The notes: generated by a model from the letters alone, not told the origin. A stretch of DNA of 64,000 bases from Mongoliimonas terrestris (GCF_001927285.1 NZ_MSIG01000005.1:62001-126000), one strand, 5' to 3'. Positions 47,299-56,783 are shown, counted from the stretch's first letter. A program made the numbers and translations.

Positions 47299-48105
47299 AT
47301 GTCCGCGACCGAAACGCCCCGGCATTTCCGAACCCTCTTCTTGTCGGACATCCATCTCGGCACCCGTGGATGTCAGGCGGAACTGCTGCTTGATTTCATG
47401 CGCCTGCACGACGCCGAGACCATCTATCTGGTCGGCGACATCATCGACGGCTGGCGCCTGAAGCGCATGTGGTACTGGAGCCAGGCGCACAACGACGTCA
47501 TCCAGAAGCTGCTGCGCAAGGGCCGCAAGGGCGCGCGCATCATCTACCTGCCGGGCAACCACGACGAGTTCCTGCGCGGCTATCTCGGCACCCACTTCGG
47601 CGGCGTCGAGGTGGTGGACTCGGTGGTGCACGAGGCGGCGGACGGCCGGCGCTTCCTCATCATCCACGGCGACCAGTTCGACGTGGTGGTCCGGCACGCC
47701 AAGTGGCTCGCCTTCTTCGGCGACTGGGCCTACATGACCGCCCTCAACCTCAACACGGTGCTGAACAAGATCCGCCGCTGGCTGGGCTTTCCCTACTGGT
47801 CGCTATCGGCCTGGGCGAAGCTGAAGGTGAAAAACGCGGTTAACTTCATCGGCGCCTTCGAGCAGGCATTGACCGGCGAGGCCAAGCGCCAGGGCGCCGA
47901 CGGCGTGATCTGCGGCCACATCCACCACGCCGCCATGCACGAGCGGTTCGGCCTCACCTACATCAACACCGGCGACTGGGTGGAGAGCTGCACGGCCGTC
48001 GCCGAGCACCACGACGGGCGCTTCGAGATCATCACCTGGCATCACCTCGGCCACCAGCGACCGGCGCTCTTGCCGGCTCCCGTGAACGCACAGGCGGCTG
48101 AATGA
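47299..48105 (+). CDS. LpxH-like UDP-2,3-diacylglucosamine diphosphatase family metallophosphoesterase
   Basis: 268 residues with all calcineurin-type motifs: FLSDIHLGTRG (Asp/His, residues about 14-24), LVGDIIDGW, YLPGNHDEFL, IIHGDQFD and VICGHIHHAAM. Members of COG2908 hydrolyse UDP-2,3-diacylglucosamine in lipid A synthesis or related phosphoesters; this clade, coupled to a glycosyltransferase, may act on another glycolipid precursor. It overlaps the next gene by ATGA, so translation is coupled. Confidence 0.85.
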   Translation: MSATETPRHFRTLFLSDIHLGTRGCQAELLLDFMRLHDAETIYLVGDIIDGWRLKRMWYWSQAHNDVIQKLLRKGRKGARIIYLPGNHDEFLRGYLGTHFGGVEVVDSVVHEAADGRRFLIIHGDQFDVVVRHAKWLAFFGDWAYMTALNLNTVLNKIRRWLGFPYWSLSAWAKLKVKNAVNFIGAFEQALTGEAKRQGADGVICGHIHHAAMHERFGLTYINTGDWVESCTAVAEHHDGRFEIITWHHLGHQRPALLPAPVNAQAAE

Positions 48106-49142
48106 CCCGCATCACCATCGTGACCGACGCCTGGCATCCGCAGGTGAACGGCGTCGTCCGGTCGATCGAGCGCACCAACGAGGAGCTCCTGAAGATGGGA
48201 GCCTCCGTCGAGATGGTGACCCCGCAAGGGTTCCGCACCATCCCGATGCCGACCTATCCGGAGATCCGCCTCGCCATGGCGACCTACCGGACGGTGTCCA
48301 AGGTCATCGAGCGCAGCCAGCCGAGCTACGTGCACATCGCCACCGAAGGGCCGCTCGGGGTGAAGGCGCGCAAGTGGTGCATGCGCCACAACATGCCCTA
48401 CACCACGAGCTACCACACCCGCTTTCCCGAATACGTCTCCGCCCGCATCCCGGTGCCGGAGCGCTGGCTCTATGCCCTCGTCCGCCGCTTCCACAACGCC
48501 GGCGCCGGCTGCATGGTGGCGACCGACACGCTCGCCAAGGAGCTGAGCGCCCGCGGCTTCAAGAACCTGATGCGCTGGTCGCGCGGCATCGACCAGGACC
48601 TCTTCCGCCCGCGGCCCTTCACCGAGTCCGTGCTCGACCTGCCGCGGCCGATTTTCATGAACGTCGGCCGCGTCTCGGTGGAGAAGAACATCGAGGCCTT
48701 CCTGGAACTCGACCTTCCCGGCAGCAAGGTGGTGGTCGGCGACGGGCCGCAGCGCGAAAGCCTCGCCAAGCGCTTCCCCGCCGTCACCTTCACCGGCGCC
48801 AAGTTTGGCCAGGAGCTCGCCCGCCACTACGCGTCGGCCGACGTCTTCGTCTTCCCGAGCCGGACGGACACCTTCGGCAACGTCATCCTGGAAGCGCTCG
48901 CCTGCGGCGTGCCGGTGGCCGCCTATCCGGTGATGGGACCGCTCGACATCATCGGCGGGTCCGCCGCCGGCGCGCTCGACGAGGACCTGCGCACCGCCTG
49001 CCTCAAGGCGCTCGGCGTCTCGCGGGAGGCCGCGCGCGAGCACGCCATGCGGTACTCCTGGGCGAGCAGCGCGCGCCAGTTCCTCACCAACGTGCAGATC
49101 GCCAACGGCGAGCGGCTGGCGGAAAAGTCCGCCGCGGAGTAG
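48102..49142 (+). CDS. GT4-family glycosyltransferase (MgtA-like)
   Basis: 346 residues of the GT-B fold. N-terminal domain: IVTDAWHPQVNGVVRSIERT, AMRKW-like region MRHNMPYTTSYHTRFPEYVS. C-terminal nucleotide-sugar domain with PIFMNVGRVSVEKNIEAFL and the E-x7-E motif in PSRTDTFGNVILEALACGVP. Relatives add mannose or glucose to lipids such as diacylglycerol; donor and acceptor here are inferred only. Coupled to the LpxH-like gene, suggesting a joint envelope-lipid role. Confidence 0.88.
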   Translation: MTRITIVTDAWHPQVNGVVRSIERTNEELLKMGASVEMVTPQGFRTIPMPTYPEIRLAMATYRTVSKVIERSQPSYVHIATEGPLGVKARKWCMRHNMPYTTSYHTRFPEYVSARIPVPERWLYALVRRFHNAGAGCMVATDTLAKELSARGFKNLMRWSRGIDQDLFRPRPFTESVLDLPRPIFMNVGRVSVEKNIEAFLELDLPGSKVVVGDGPQRESLAKRFPAVTFTGAKFGQELARHYASADVFVFPSRTDTFGNVILEALACGVPVAAYPVMGPLDIIGGSAAGALDEDLRTACLKALGVSREAAREHAMRYSWASSARQFLTNVQIANGERLAEKSAAE

Positions 49143-49182
49143 ACCGGGTCGGATCCGATCCGTCGTCCGGGAGCGCCCGCCC

Positions 49183-50157
49183 ATGCGTTTCGACCTGCCG
49201 CCCACCGTCGAGGACATCCGCGCCGCCGCAGGGCGCATCCGCGGCCAAGCGGTCCGCACGCCGCTCCTGCCGGTCCGCCTGCCCGACGACAGCCTCGCCT
49301 ATGTGAAGGCGGAAGTCCTGCAGCGCACCGGCTCGTTCAAGTTCCGCGGCGCCTTCAACCGCCTGTCGTTGATCCCGAAGGCGGCGCGGCCGGCCGGGGT
49401 GGTGGCCTGCTCGTCCGGCAACCACGCCCAGGGCGTCGCCGAGGCGGCCCGCCTGCTCGGCATGCCGGCCACCATCGTGATGCCGTCCGACGCCCCGGCC
49501 GTGAAGGTCGCCCGCACGCGCCAGATGGGCGCCGCGGTGGTGCTCTACGACCGCCTGACGGAAGACCGCGAGGCCATCGCCGCCGCCATCGCGGCGGAGA
49601 CGGGCGCCACCTTCGTGCATCCCTACAACGACGCGGGCGTGATCGCCGGCCAGGGCACCGTCGGACTGGAGATTGCCGAAGACCTTGAGGCCTTGGGTCT
49701 TGCCGCCGACGCCGTGGTCGTCTGCGTCTCCGGCGGCGGCCTGATCGCCGGCGTGGCGGCGGCGCTGGAAACGCTCTCCCCTGCCACCCGGGTGCACGCG
49801 GCCGAGCCGGTCGGCTTCGACGACTACGGCCGCTCGATCCTTGCCGGCGAGCGGGTGACGAACGAACGCGTCTCCGGCTCCATCTGCGACGCCCTGATGG
49901 CGTCGTCCCCGGGCTCGATCGGCTGGGAGATCGGCCGGCGCCGGGTGACCTCCGGCGTCACCGTCAGCGACGCCGAAGCGCTCGCCGCCGTGGCCTTCGC
50001 GGCCCGCCACCTGCGGCTCGTGGTCGAACCCGGCGGCGCCGTCGCCCTCGCCACCCTCCTCACCGGCCGCGTCGAGACCGCCGACCGCACGGTGGTGGCC
50101 GTCCTCTCCGGCGGCAACGTGGACGACGCCATGCTGACGAAGGCGCTGGCGGGGTAG
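49183..50157 (+). CDS. PLP-dependent threonine/serine dehydratase family protein
   Basis: 324 residues of fold type II PLP enzymes. The Schiff-base lysine lies in RTGSFKFRGAFN (near residue 50), the substrate loop in SSGNHAQGVA, and the phosphate-binding glycine loop in VSGGGLIAGV. There is no C-terminal ACT regulatory domain, so this is a catabolic-type threonine/serine dehydratase or serine racemase rather than biosynthetic IlvA. ATG 49183 follows the glycosyltransferase by 40 bases. It is succeeded by a family D element. Confidence 0.88.
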   Translation: MRFDLPPTVEDIRAAAGRIRGQAVRTPLLPVRLPDDSLAYVKAEVLQRTGSFKFRGAFNRLSLIPKAARPAGVVACSSGNHAQGVAEAARLLGMPATIVMPSDAPAVKVARTRQMGAAVVLYDRLTEDREAIAAAIAAETGATFVHPYNDAGVIAGQGTVGLEIAEDLEALGLAADAVVVCVSGGGLIAGVAAALETLSPATRVHAAEPVGFDDYGRSILAGERVTNERVSGSICDALMASSPGSIGWEIGRRRVTSGVTVSDAEALAAVAFAARHLRLVVEPGGAVALATLLTGRVETADRTVVAVLSGGNVDDAMLTKALAG

Positions 50158-50163
50158 GGGGTC

Positions 50164-50289
50164 ATACCAAGCTCGTTAAGTTCCGACCTGTCGGGACTTA
50201 ACGAGCGCAGGCAAGCCCGACCGGGCGCAGGCCGGCAGGCCGTAACGCTCATGAAGGTCGGACGAGTCCGACCTTCATGAGCCTGGTAT
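50164..50289. repeat. Family D palindromic element, copy 2 (complete, MITE-like)
   Basis: 126 bp bounded by near-perfect inverted ends, ATACCAAGCTC and GAGCCTGGTAT. Inside are two hairpins, CGTTAAGTTCCGAC-CT-GTCGGGACTTAACG (one mismatch) and CTCATGAAGGTCGGA-CGAG-TCCGACCTTCATGAG, joined by a GC-rich linker shared with copy 1. Non-coding. Confidence 0.8.
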
Positions 50290-50351
50290 CAGTTGTGAAA
50301 GGCAGGCCGTGTGCGGGCGCTGCTCGTCCAACGTGCCGCGTCCTTCTCAAC

Positions 50352-50381
50352 CCGTCATCCCGGCGTTCGCCGGGATGACGG
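50352..50381. repeat. Family B palindrome, isolated copy
   Basis: CCGTCATCCCGGCG-TT-CGCCGGGATGACGG, a perfect 14-bp stem. Same family as the hairpins in the 1-806 array. It lies in the gap between family D copy 2 and the cheZ stop; nothing else is seen in 50290-50460. Confidence 0.9.
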
Positions 50382-50460
50382 TCTCATTCGGAGTGGAAAT
50401 GAACTCGGCCCACGGGTGCCATCACCCGACCGGCCGGCCGCTGTCACCCTCTGACAACGC

Positions 50461-51687
50461 TCACGAGAACAGAGCCTGGCGCTCCGAACGGGACAGGCGG
50501 GCGAGGGGATCCTCGGCGGCGGGCTTGTCGCGGCCGACCACTTCGGACACGCCCTTCAGCGTGCCGATCGCCTCCTCCATCGCCTCGGCGGCGCGGGCGA
50601 GCACCGCGTCCTCGGCACCGCCGTCGACCGAGTCCGCCCCGACGTCCAAAGCCCCCGCTTCGTCCGCCGAAGCCTCCGCCTCAAGCGTGACTTCCGCCTC
50701 GACGCCCTCGCCATCCGCTGTCAACGCCTCGTCCGCGTCATCGACGGCGGCCACCAGGGCATCCGCCGCGGAACCGTCATCCGCCTCCGTCACATCGTCC
50801 GGCCCGGCGAACGCCTCCGCGGCCATCGCCTCGGCGGCATCGTCGTCTTCCGCCACGATGGCGTCGAACGCCATGTTGTCCGCCGCGTCATCCGCGTGCC
50901 CGGCGGTCGGTAGGTCGTCGAGATCGCCGAGCGCGTCGAACGGGTCCACCGCGCCGGTCCCGAACATGTCGTCCACCAGCGACTGGGCGACGCCCTCGCC
51001 CTCCATCTGCGGGCCGTTCAAAAGGTGCGCGTCCGGCCGGGTGTCGAACGGGTTGGCGGGCGTCTCCACGGCGGCCTGTAGGGTCTCCTCGCCCATGCCC
51101 CAGATCTCGATCATGGCGTCGATGCGGCTCTCCAGGTAGCGCAGCACGTGCACCACCTTCTGGGTCCGCTGGCCGGTGAGGTCCTGGAAGGAGCAGGCCA
51201 TGTAGATGGTGGTGGTCAGCGACTCCACCTCGTCGCAGATCGCCTCGTCCACCCCCGCCTCGCGCATCACGAAGGCGTATTCCTGGATCTTCTCCGCCGC
51301 GCCGAGAATCTCCGACGTCGCCGTCTCGGTCTGGCTGACGATGGCGTCGAGCTCGTTGGAGGCCTTCTCGAAGCGGCTGCTGCCGGCCGGCGGATCCTGC
51401 TTGATCTGGGCGATCTCGAGCTTGGTGCGCTCGATCGCGTCCTTCATCTCGCCGATGTCCAGGCGGATGCGGTCGATGTCCGGCCGGCGCTCGCGCTTCA
51501 GCACGCGCTCCAGGCTTCCGATGGCGGCCAGCACCTGGGCGGTGTCGGCGGCCCGGTGGCGCCGCGCATACTCGGCCAGGAACCAGCGGCCCTTCTCCGT
51601 CTCCATGACGGCAGCCTCGATGGCCTCGTAGTCGGCCTGGAGCGACGGCGCGGGTACGGACGATTCAGGCAGAGACGGTGCGGTCAT
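50461..51687 (-). CDS. cheZ: CheZ-family protein phosphatase
   Basis: 408 residues. It dephosphorylates CheY-P in chemotaxis. The helical core is at about residues 20-200, with the catalytic FQDLTGQRTQKV (Asp and Gln of the CheZ active site) near residue 166, and a short C-terminal CheY-binding tail DPLARLSRSERQALFS. Between them lies a long acidic, Ala/Asp/Glu-rich linker (about 225-375), nearly doubling the length of enterobacterial CheZ (214). No other chemotaxis genes are adjacent. Start ATG 51687. Confidence 0.9.
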   Translation of the reverse strand: MTAPSLPESSVPAPSLQADYEAIEAAVMETEKGRWFLAEYARRHRAADTAQVLAAIGSLERVLKRERRPDIDRIRLDIGEMKDAIERTKLEIAQIKQDPPAGSSRFEKASNELDAIVSQTETATSEILGAAEKIQEYAFVMREAGVDEAICDEVESLTTTIYMACSFQDLTGQRTQKVVHVLRYLESRIDAMIEIWGMGEETLQAAVETPANPFDTRPDAHLLNGPQMEGEGVAQSLVDDMFGTGAVDPFDALGDLDDLPTAGHADDAADNMAFDAIVAEDDDAAEAMAAEAFAGPDDVTEADDGSAADALVAAVDDADEALTADGEGVEAEVTLEAEASADEAGALDVGADSVDGGAEDAVLARAAEAMEEAIGTLKGVSEVVGRDKPAAEDPLARLSRSERQALFS

Positions 51688-51775
51688 GATGTCCCCGATG
51701 CCGGCATGCCAATCCTGCCGGCACGATCTCTGGAAGGAAGCCAGGGGGGCCGAACCGGTCGACTCACTGGCAGTT

Positions 51776-51794
51776 TCACCGATCTTTTCGGTGA
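51776..51794 (-). terminator. Weak hairpin downstream of the epimerase gene
   Basis: TCACCGA-TCTTT-TCGGTGA, a seven-bp stem between the dipeptide epimerase stop and cheZ. It lacks a clear T run on the minus strand, so the assignment is tentative. Confidence 0.35.
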
Positions 51795-51924
51795 TTCCCT
51801 ATTTTCAGTTTAACGTTGGGCGAGGCTGGATCAATTGCCGCTCCCGCATCCGCCGCCGATGGTCCGTCAGCGTTGCCGAAAGGATGCGGGCGACGGCCGA
51901 TTCCGGCCCCTTCCGCCGCCGTGC

Positions 51925-52926
51925 TCAGCCCCACAGCGCCGGATCCGGCGGGAACACCGTGGAGCCGTCGTAGCGCAGCCCCGGCGACCGGTCCCGCGCC
52001 AGCAGCAGCGGTCCGTCGAGGTCCACAAAGCGGGCCGTCTGGGCGAGGATCAGGGCGGGCGCCATGGCGAGCGAGGTCGCGACCATGCAGCCCGCCATGA
52101 TGGCGAGCCCCGCGTCGTCGGCGGCCTTGGCCATCCGCATGGCCTCGGTCAGCCCGCCGGCCTTGTCGAGCTTGATGTTCACCGCTTCGTAGAGCGCCGC
52201 AAGGCGCGGAATGTCGGCGGCGGTATGGGCGCTCTCGTCGGCGCAGACCGGCACCGGGTGGGGGAGGTCGGCAAGCACGCCGTCCGCGTCCGCCGGGAAG
52301 GGCTGCTCGACCAAGTCGACGCGGGCCTCCAGACAGGCCTCCATCATGGCGCCCCAACCGTCGACGGACCAACCCTCGTTGGCGTCGACGATGATGCGGC
52401 TCTCCGGCGCGCCGGCCCGGACGGCCCGCAGCCGCTCCACGTCGCCGGCCCCTCCGAGCTTGATCTTCAGAAGCGGACGGTCCCGTGCCGCCTCCGCCGC
52501 CGCCCGCATGGCCTCCGGCGTGCCGAGCGACAGGGTGTAGGCGGTGACGAGCGGCTCCAGCCCGCCCATGCCGAAGACGGCGGCGGCCGTCGTGCCGCCC
52601 GCCTTCGCCTCCAGGTCGACGAGCGCGCAGTCGAGGGCGTTCCGCGCGGCGCCGGCCGCCATGGCGGCGCGAAGATCCTCGCGCGAACCGCCGGCCTCGA
52701 CCAGCGTCCGGACGGTCTCGATCGCGGCCGCCACCGTCTCCGGCGTCTCCCCGTAGCGAGGGTAGGGCACGCACTCGCCGCGGCCCGCGTGCGGCCCCTC
52801 GGCGATCGTCGCCACCACCACCACCGCCTCGGTCTTCGACCCCCTGGCGATGGTGAAGGAGCCGGCGATCGGCCACCGCTCGACGGCGATGGAAAGTTGA
52901 CGATGCATGTGCAGCCTTTCCGCCAC
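51925..52926 (-). CDS. Dipeptide epimerase (enolase superfamily)
   Basis: 333 residues (ATG 52908 would give 327). Muconate lactonising enzyme-like subgroup, L-Ala-D/L-Glu epimerase type, used in recycling murein peptides. The catalytic lysines lie in LLKIKLGG (K-x-K) and NIKLDKAGG. Metal-binding acidic residues lie in IVDANEGW, LVEQPFPAD and VCADESAHT. Specificity for Ala-Glu is inferred from family position. The 145-base gap to the Mla operon contains no gene. Confidence 0.88.
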   Translation of the reverse strand: MAERLHMHRQLSIAVERWPIAGSFTIARGSKTEAVVVVATIAEGPHAGRGECVPYPRYGETPETVAAAIETVRTLVEAGGSREDLRAAMAAGAARNALDCALVDLEAKAGGTTAAAVFGMGGLEPLVTAYTLSLGTPEAMRAAAEAARDRPLLKIKLGGAGDVERLRAVRAGAPESRIIVDANEGWSVDGWGAMMEACLEARVDLVEQPFPADADGVLADLPHPVPVCADESAHTAADIPRLAALYEAVNIKLDKAGGLTEAMRMAKAADDAGLAIMAGCMVATSLAMAPALILAQTARFVDLDGPLLLARDRSPGLRYDGSTVFPPDPALWG

Positions 52927-53071
52927 GGGCGCACGGGAAAAGGGTTCCAGCCGCCAGCCTCAAAAGAGATTGAACGGCTTGCCGTCGACAGGCCATCCCG
53001 TCAAGGGATAGGACGGTTGGAGAGCAGCCGCGAGATCGGGGGATCGTGCGCCGCTTGCGTGTTGGAGTGCC

Positions 53072-54253
53072 ATGGCGGACAGGACCACGCCGGCGGCCGT
53101 TGCGCCGGGACCAGGGGGCGAAGCATCCGACCAGCCGATCGACGTGACCGCCGATCGGGCCGGTGCGCGCGTGCGCCTTTCCGGCGACTGGACCATCGAA
53201 AACGCCGGCGACCTGGAAGACCGGCTCAACCCCGACACCCTGGCCGCCACCGCAACCACGATCGTCATCGACGGCACCGCCATCGACCGGTTCGACACCG
53301 CCGGCGCCTGGCTGGTGGAGCGCACCCGCCGCACGCTCGACGGGCGCGGCCTCAATGTCTCGCTTACCGGCTTCTCTCCGGGCCAGACCACGCTGATTGC
53401 CGCCGTCGACAAGATCGGCCGCACCGAACTGCCCGAGGTGCGGCCGGTTTCCCCGGTCGTCCGTTTCCTCACCCTCGTGGGGCGCGGCGCCGCGGAGGTG
53501 ATCGGCGACGCGAACGCGCTCGCCGCCATGCTGGGCGAGTTCCTGGTGGCGCTCGGCGGCACGCTCGCCTGGCGGCGGCGCATGCGCTGGCCGGCCTTCG
53601 TCAACCACATCGACCGGGCCGGCTTCCAGGCGGTGCCCATCATCGCCCTGATGAGTTTCCTCATCGGCATGATCATCGCCCAGCAGGGCGGCTTCTACTT
53701 CCGCTCGTTCGGCGCCGAGCTCTTCGTCGTGGACCTCGTCGGCGTGCTCGTCTGCCGCGAGATCGGCGTCCTCCTTACCGCCATCATGGTGGCCGGCCGG
53801 TCCGGATCCGCCTTCACGGCCGAGATCGGCTCCATGAAGATGCGCGAGGAGATCGACGCTCTCACGGTGCTCGGCGTCTCGCCGGTGGACGTGCTCGTGG
53901 TGCCCCGGCTCCTCGCCCTCGTCATCGCCCTGCCGATCCTCGCCCTCGTCTCCGATCTTGCCGCGCTTGCCGGCGCCTGGGTGGTGGCGGTCTTCTACAT
54001 CGGCGTGCCGACCGACACCTTCCTGATCCGTCTGAAGGAGGCGCTCACCGTCACCACCGTCGTGGTCGGCCTCGTCAAGGCGCCCTTCATGGCGCTCATC
54101 ATCGGCCTCGTCGCCTGCGTGGAAGGCATGAAGGTGAAGGGTTCGGCCGAATCGCTCGGCGAGCACACCACCGCCTCGGTGGTGAAGGCCATCTTCATGG
54201 TGGTGGTGATGGACGGCGTCTTCGCCATGCTGTTCGCGTCCTTGGGGATCTGA
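53072..54253 (+). CDS. MlaE-family ABC permease with N-terminal STAS domain
   Basis: 393 residues. A STAS (MlaB-like) domain (about 20-120: VRLSGDWTIENAGDLEDRL, DRFDTAGAWLVERTRR) is fused to the MlaE permease (about 150-393, five to six helices) with VPIIALMSFLIGMIIAQQG, VCREIGVLLTAIMVAGRSGS and EEIDALTVLGVSPVDVLVVP. Together with the next three genes it forms an MCE-type phospholipid transporter maintaining outer-membrane lipid asymmetry. The fusion replaces a separate MlaB. Confidence 0.93.
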   Translation: MADRTTPAAVAPGPGGEASDQPIDVTADRAGARVRLSGDWTIENAGDLEDRLNPDTLAATATTIVIDGTAIDRFDTAGAWLVERTRRTLDGRGLNVSLTGFSPGQTTLIAAVDKIGRTELPEVRPVSPVVRFLTLVGRGAAEVIGDANALAAMLGEFLVALGGTLAWRRRMRWPAFVNHIDRAGFQAVPIIALMSFLIGMIIAQQGGFYFRSFGAELFVVDLVGVLVCREIGVLLTAIMVAGRSGSAFTAEIGSMKMREEIDALTVLGVSPVDVLVVPRLLALVIALPILALVSDLAALAGAWVVAVFYIGVPTDTFLIRLKEALTVTTVVVGLVKAPFMALIIGLVACVEGMKVKGSAESLGEHTTASVVKAIFMVVVMDGVFAMLFASLGI

Positions 54254-54258
54254 CCGCC

Positions 54259-55098
54259 ATGGCCGGACCCTTCCCCGACGCCCTCCACCCCAGCGCCCCG
54301 GACACGGCCGGCGACGGCGCCGGCCACGCCCGCACCGACCGGGAGGTCATCATCCGCGGCCGCGGCCTGACGGTCGGCTTCGGCGACAAGCTCATCCTGG
54401 AGGACCTCGACATCGACGTCTTCCGCGGCGAAGTGCTCGGCGTCGTGGGCGGCTCCGGCACCGGCAAGTCGGTGCTGATGCGCACCATCATCGGCCTCAA
54501 CGCCAAGCGCGCCGGCACCGTGGAGGTGTTCGGCCGCGACCTCGACGAGGCGAGCCCGGCGGAGCGCAACCGCATCGGCCGCCGCTGGGGCGTGCTCTTC
54601 CAGCAGGGCGCCCTCTTCTCCTCCCTCACCGTGGCGCAGAACGTGGCAGTGCCGATCCGCGAGCATCTGCGCCTGCCGGCGGCGCTGACGGACGAACTGG
54701 CGCGCCTGAAGATCGAGCTGGTCGGCCTGCCGGCGGACGCTGCCGACAAGTATCCGGCCGAGCTCTCCGGCGGCATGATCAAGCGCGCCTCGCTCGCCCG
54801 CGCGCTCGCCCTCGACCCGGACATCGTCTTCCTCGACGAACCGACGGCGGGCCTCGACCCGATAGGCGCGGCTGACTTCGACTCGCTGATCGCCAACCTC
54901 TCCGACACCCTCGGGCTGACCGTCTTCATGGTCACCCACGACCTCGACAGCCTTATCGGCATCACCGATCGCATCGCCGTCCTTGGCAACAAGCGCGTGC
55001 TGGTGGACGGCACGTTCAAGGAGCTGAAGACGGTCGATCATCCGTGGGTCGACGCATACTTCAACGGCGAGCGCGCCGAGCGCCTCAAGATCGATTAG
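54259..55098 (+). CDS. MlaF-family ABC transporter ATPase
   Basis: 279 residues. Walker A GGSGTGKSVLMRT, Q-loop FQQGALFSSLTV, signature LSGGMIKRASLARALA, Walker B VFLDEPTAGLDP and H-loop MVTHDL. It energises lipid transfer through MlaE. The first 30 residues before VIIRGRGLTVGFG are low-complexity. ATG 54259 follows the permease by five bases. Confidence 0.95.
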   Translation: MAGPFPDALHPSAPDTAGDGAGHARTDREVIIRGRGLTVGFGDKLILEDLDIDVFRGEVLGVVGGSGTGKSVLMRTIIGLNAKRAGTVEVFGRDLDEASPAERNRIGRRWGVLFQQGALFSSLTVAQNVAVPIREHLRLPAALTDELARLKIELVGLPADAADKYPAELSGGMIKRASLARALALDPDIVFLDEPTAGLDPIGAADFDSLIANLSDTLGLTVFMVTHDLDSLIGITDRIAVLGNKRVLVDGTFKELKTVDHPWVDAYFNGERAERLKID

Positions 55099-55110
55099 GC
55101 TACAGAATTC

Positions 55111-56772
55111 ATGGAATCTCGGGCGAACTACGCGGCGATCGGCCTTTTCGTCCTCGTCATGCTGATGACGGGGCTGGGCTTCCTCTATTGGCTGACCAAC
55201 GCCGGCGAGCGCGCCCGGCAGGTGGACGTGCGCATCGTCTTCAACGGCGCCGTGACCGGCCTCAACACCGGGTCCGCCGTGCTCTTCAACGGCATCAAGA
55301 TCGGCGAGGTCTCCAACCTCGCCCTCGACGAGCGCGACCCGAACACGGTGGTGGCCATCATCAGCGTCGACCGCACGACGCCCATCCGCACCGACACGCG
55401 GGCGACGCTCTCCTACCAGGGCCTCACCGGCGTCGCCAACCTGCAGCTGGAGGGTGGCTCGCGCAACGCGCCGCTCCTCGTCGACTCGGTCGGCGAGGAG
55501 AACGGCATCCCCACCATCCAGGCGCAGGTCTCCCCCTTCCAGGACATCCTGGAGAGCGCCCGCAACGTGCTCACCAAGGCCGACAGCGCCATGACGGCCA
55601 TCGACGAGTTCGTCACGGAAAACCGCCCGGCCGTCAGCCGCACCGTCGCAAACGTGGAGACCTTCAGCCGCGCGCTCTCCGACAACGCCGGCGCCGTCTC
55701 CGGCGCGCTGGAGGCTGTCGGCGAGGCGGCCGCCGCGGTCGGGGACATATCCGGCGATCTCCGCGGCTCCGCCGCCCGGCTTGAGGATCTCCTCACCGCC
55801 ATCTCGCCGGACGACGTGCGGCGCGCCGTCGGCGAACTGGTCACCTCCGCGGAGCGGCTGAACACCGTGCTCGCCCGCGCCGAGACGGTGGCGAACGGCA
55901 TCGACCCGGCGACCGTCAACGCCGCCATCACCAACGTCTCGGAGGCCGCCGCCAGCCTCAATGCCACCATCCAGCGCGCCGGTGCCGTCGTGGAGGCGAT
56001 CGATCCGGCCGAGGTGGACCGGCTGATGGCCAGCCTCTCTACCGCCGGCGACGACATTTCCGCCGCCGCCCGCCGCGCCGACGGCCTCCTCGCCGCGGTC
56101 GACCCGTCCCGCATCGGCCAGATCGTCACGTCGGTGGACGTGGTGTCCCAGAATCTGGCGGACGTGTCGGCGACCATCGGCAACGTGGTCACGTCGGTGC
56201 GCGAAACCTTCGACCAGGCCGGCACGCTGATCGGCGCCGTCGATCCGGAGAAGGTCCGCTCCACGGTGGACGATGTGTCGTCTTTCGCCGGCCAGCTCCA
56301 GGCCTACGGGCCGCAGGTGGACGGCATCCTCACCGACGTGAAGTCGGCCTCCGAGAGCCTGCGCCGGCTCGGCGCCACCATCGACGAGCGCAACGGCGAC
56401 GTGAACCGCACCATCACCGAGGCGCGCAACCTCGTCCAGCAGCTGAACGGGATCGCGTCCCGCGCCGACGGCGTCCTCCAGAAGATCGACGGCTATGTGG
56501 AAGGCGACGGCGAGGGGCTGATCCAGGAGGCGACCGCGACGCTGCAGTCGATCCGGGCCGTGGCCGACACGCTCGCCGCCGAGGTGGGGCCGATCACCAG
56601 CAACGTGGCTCGCTTCTCCGACCGGGGCCTCTCCAGCTTCACCCAGCTTGCCGAGGACGGACGGCGCGCCCTGTCGCGCCTCGACCGGGTGCTGTCGGGC
56701 GTGGAGCGGAACCCGCAGCAATTCATTTTCGGCGGCGAAGGCGTGCCGGAGTACCAGCCGCGCCGGCGGTGA
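55111..56772 (+). CDS. MCE-domain lipid-binding protein (MlaD-like, long)
   Basis: 553 residues: N-terminal inner-membrane anchor (about 6-28, AIGLFVLVMLMTGLGFLYWL), an MCE domain (about 38-115: VDVRIVFNGAVTGLNTGSAV, TLSYQGLTGVANLQLEGG), then about 420 residues of amphipathic helix that could form a long periplasmic needle or coiled coil. Enterobacterial MlaD is about 183 residues, so this is the long alphaproteobacterial/PqiB-like form. Twelve bases after mlaF. Confidence 0.93.
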   Translation: MESRANYAAIGLFVLVMLMTGLGFLYWLTNAGERARQVDVRIVFNGAVTGLNTGSAVLFNGIKIGEVSNLALDERDPNTVVAIISVDRTTPIRTDTRATLSYQGLTGVANLQLEGGSRNAPLLVDSVGEENGIPTIQAQVSPFQDILESARNVLTKADSAMTAIDEFVTENRPAVSRTVANVETFSRALSDNAGAVSGALEAVGEAAAAVGDISGDLRGSAARLEDLLTAISPDDVRRAVGELVTSAERLNTVLARAETVANGIDPATVNAAITNVSEAAASLNATIQRAGAVVEAIDPAEVDRLMASLSTAGDDISAAARRADGLLAAVDPSRIGQIVTSVDVVSQNLADVSATIGNVVTSVRETFDQAGTLIGAVDPEKVRSTVDDVSSFAGQLQAYGPQVDGILTDVKSASESLRRLGATIDERNGDVNRTITEARNLVQQLNGIASRADGVLQKIDGYVEGDGEGLIQEATATLQSIRAVADTLAAEVGPITSNVARFSDRGLSSFTQLAEDGRRALSRLDRVLSGVERNPQQFIFGGEGVPEYQPRRR

Positions 56773-56783
56773 GGAGGTTCAGC

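Noticed and set aside
53995-56721. Open frame of 908 codons on the minus strand opposite the Mla operon
   Set aside because: The plus-strand genes have full ABC and MCE motifs; the minus frame is an Asp/Gly/His-rich shadow.
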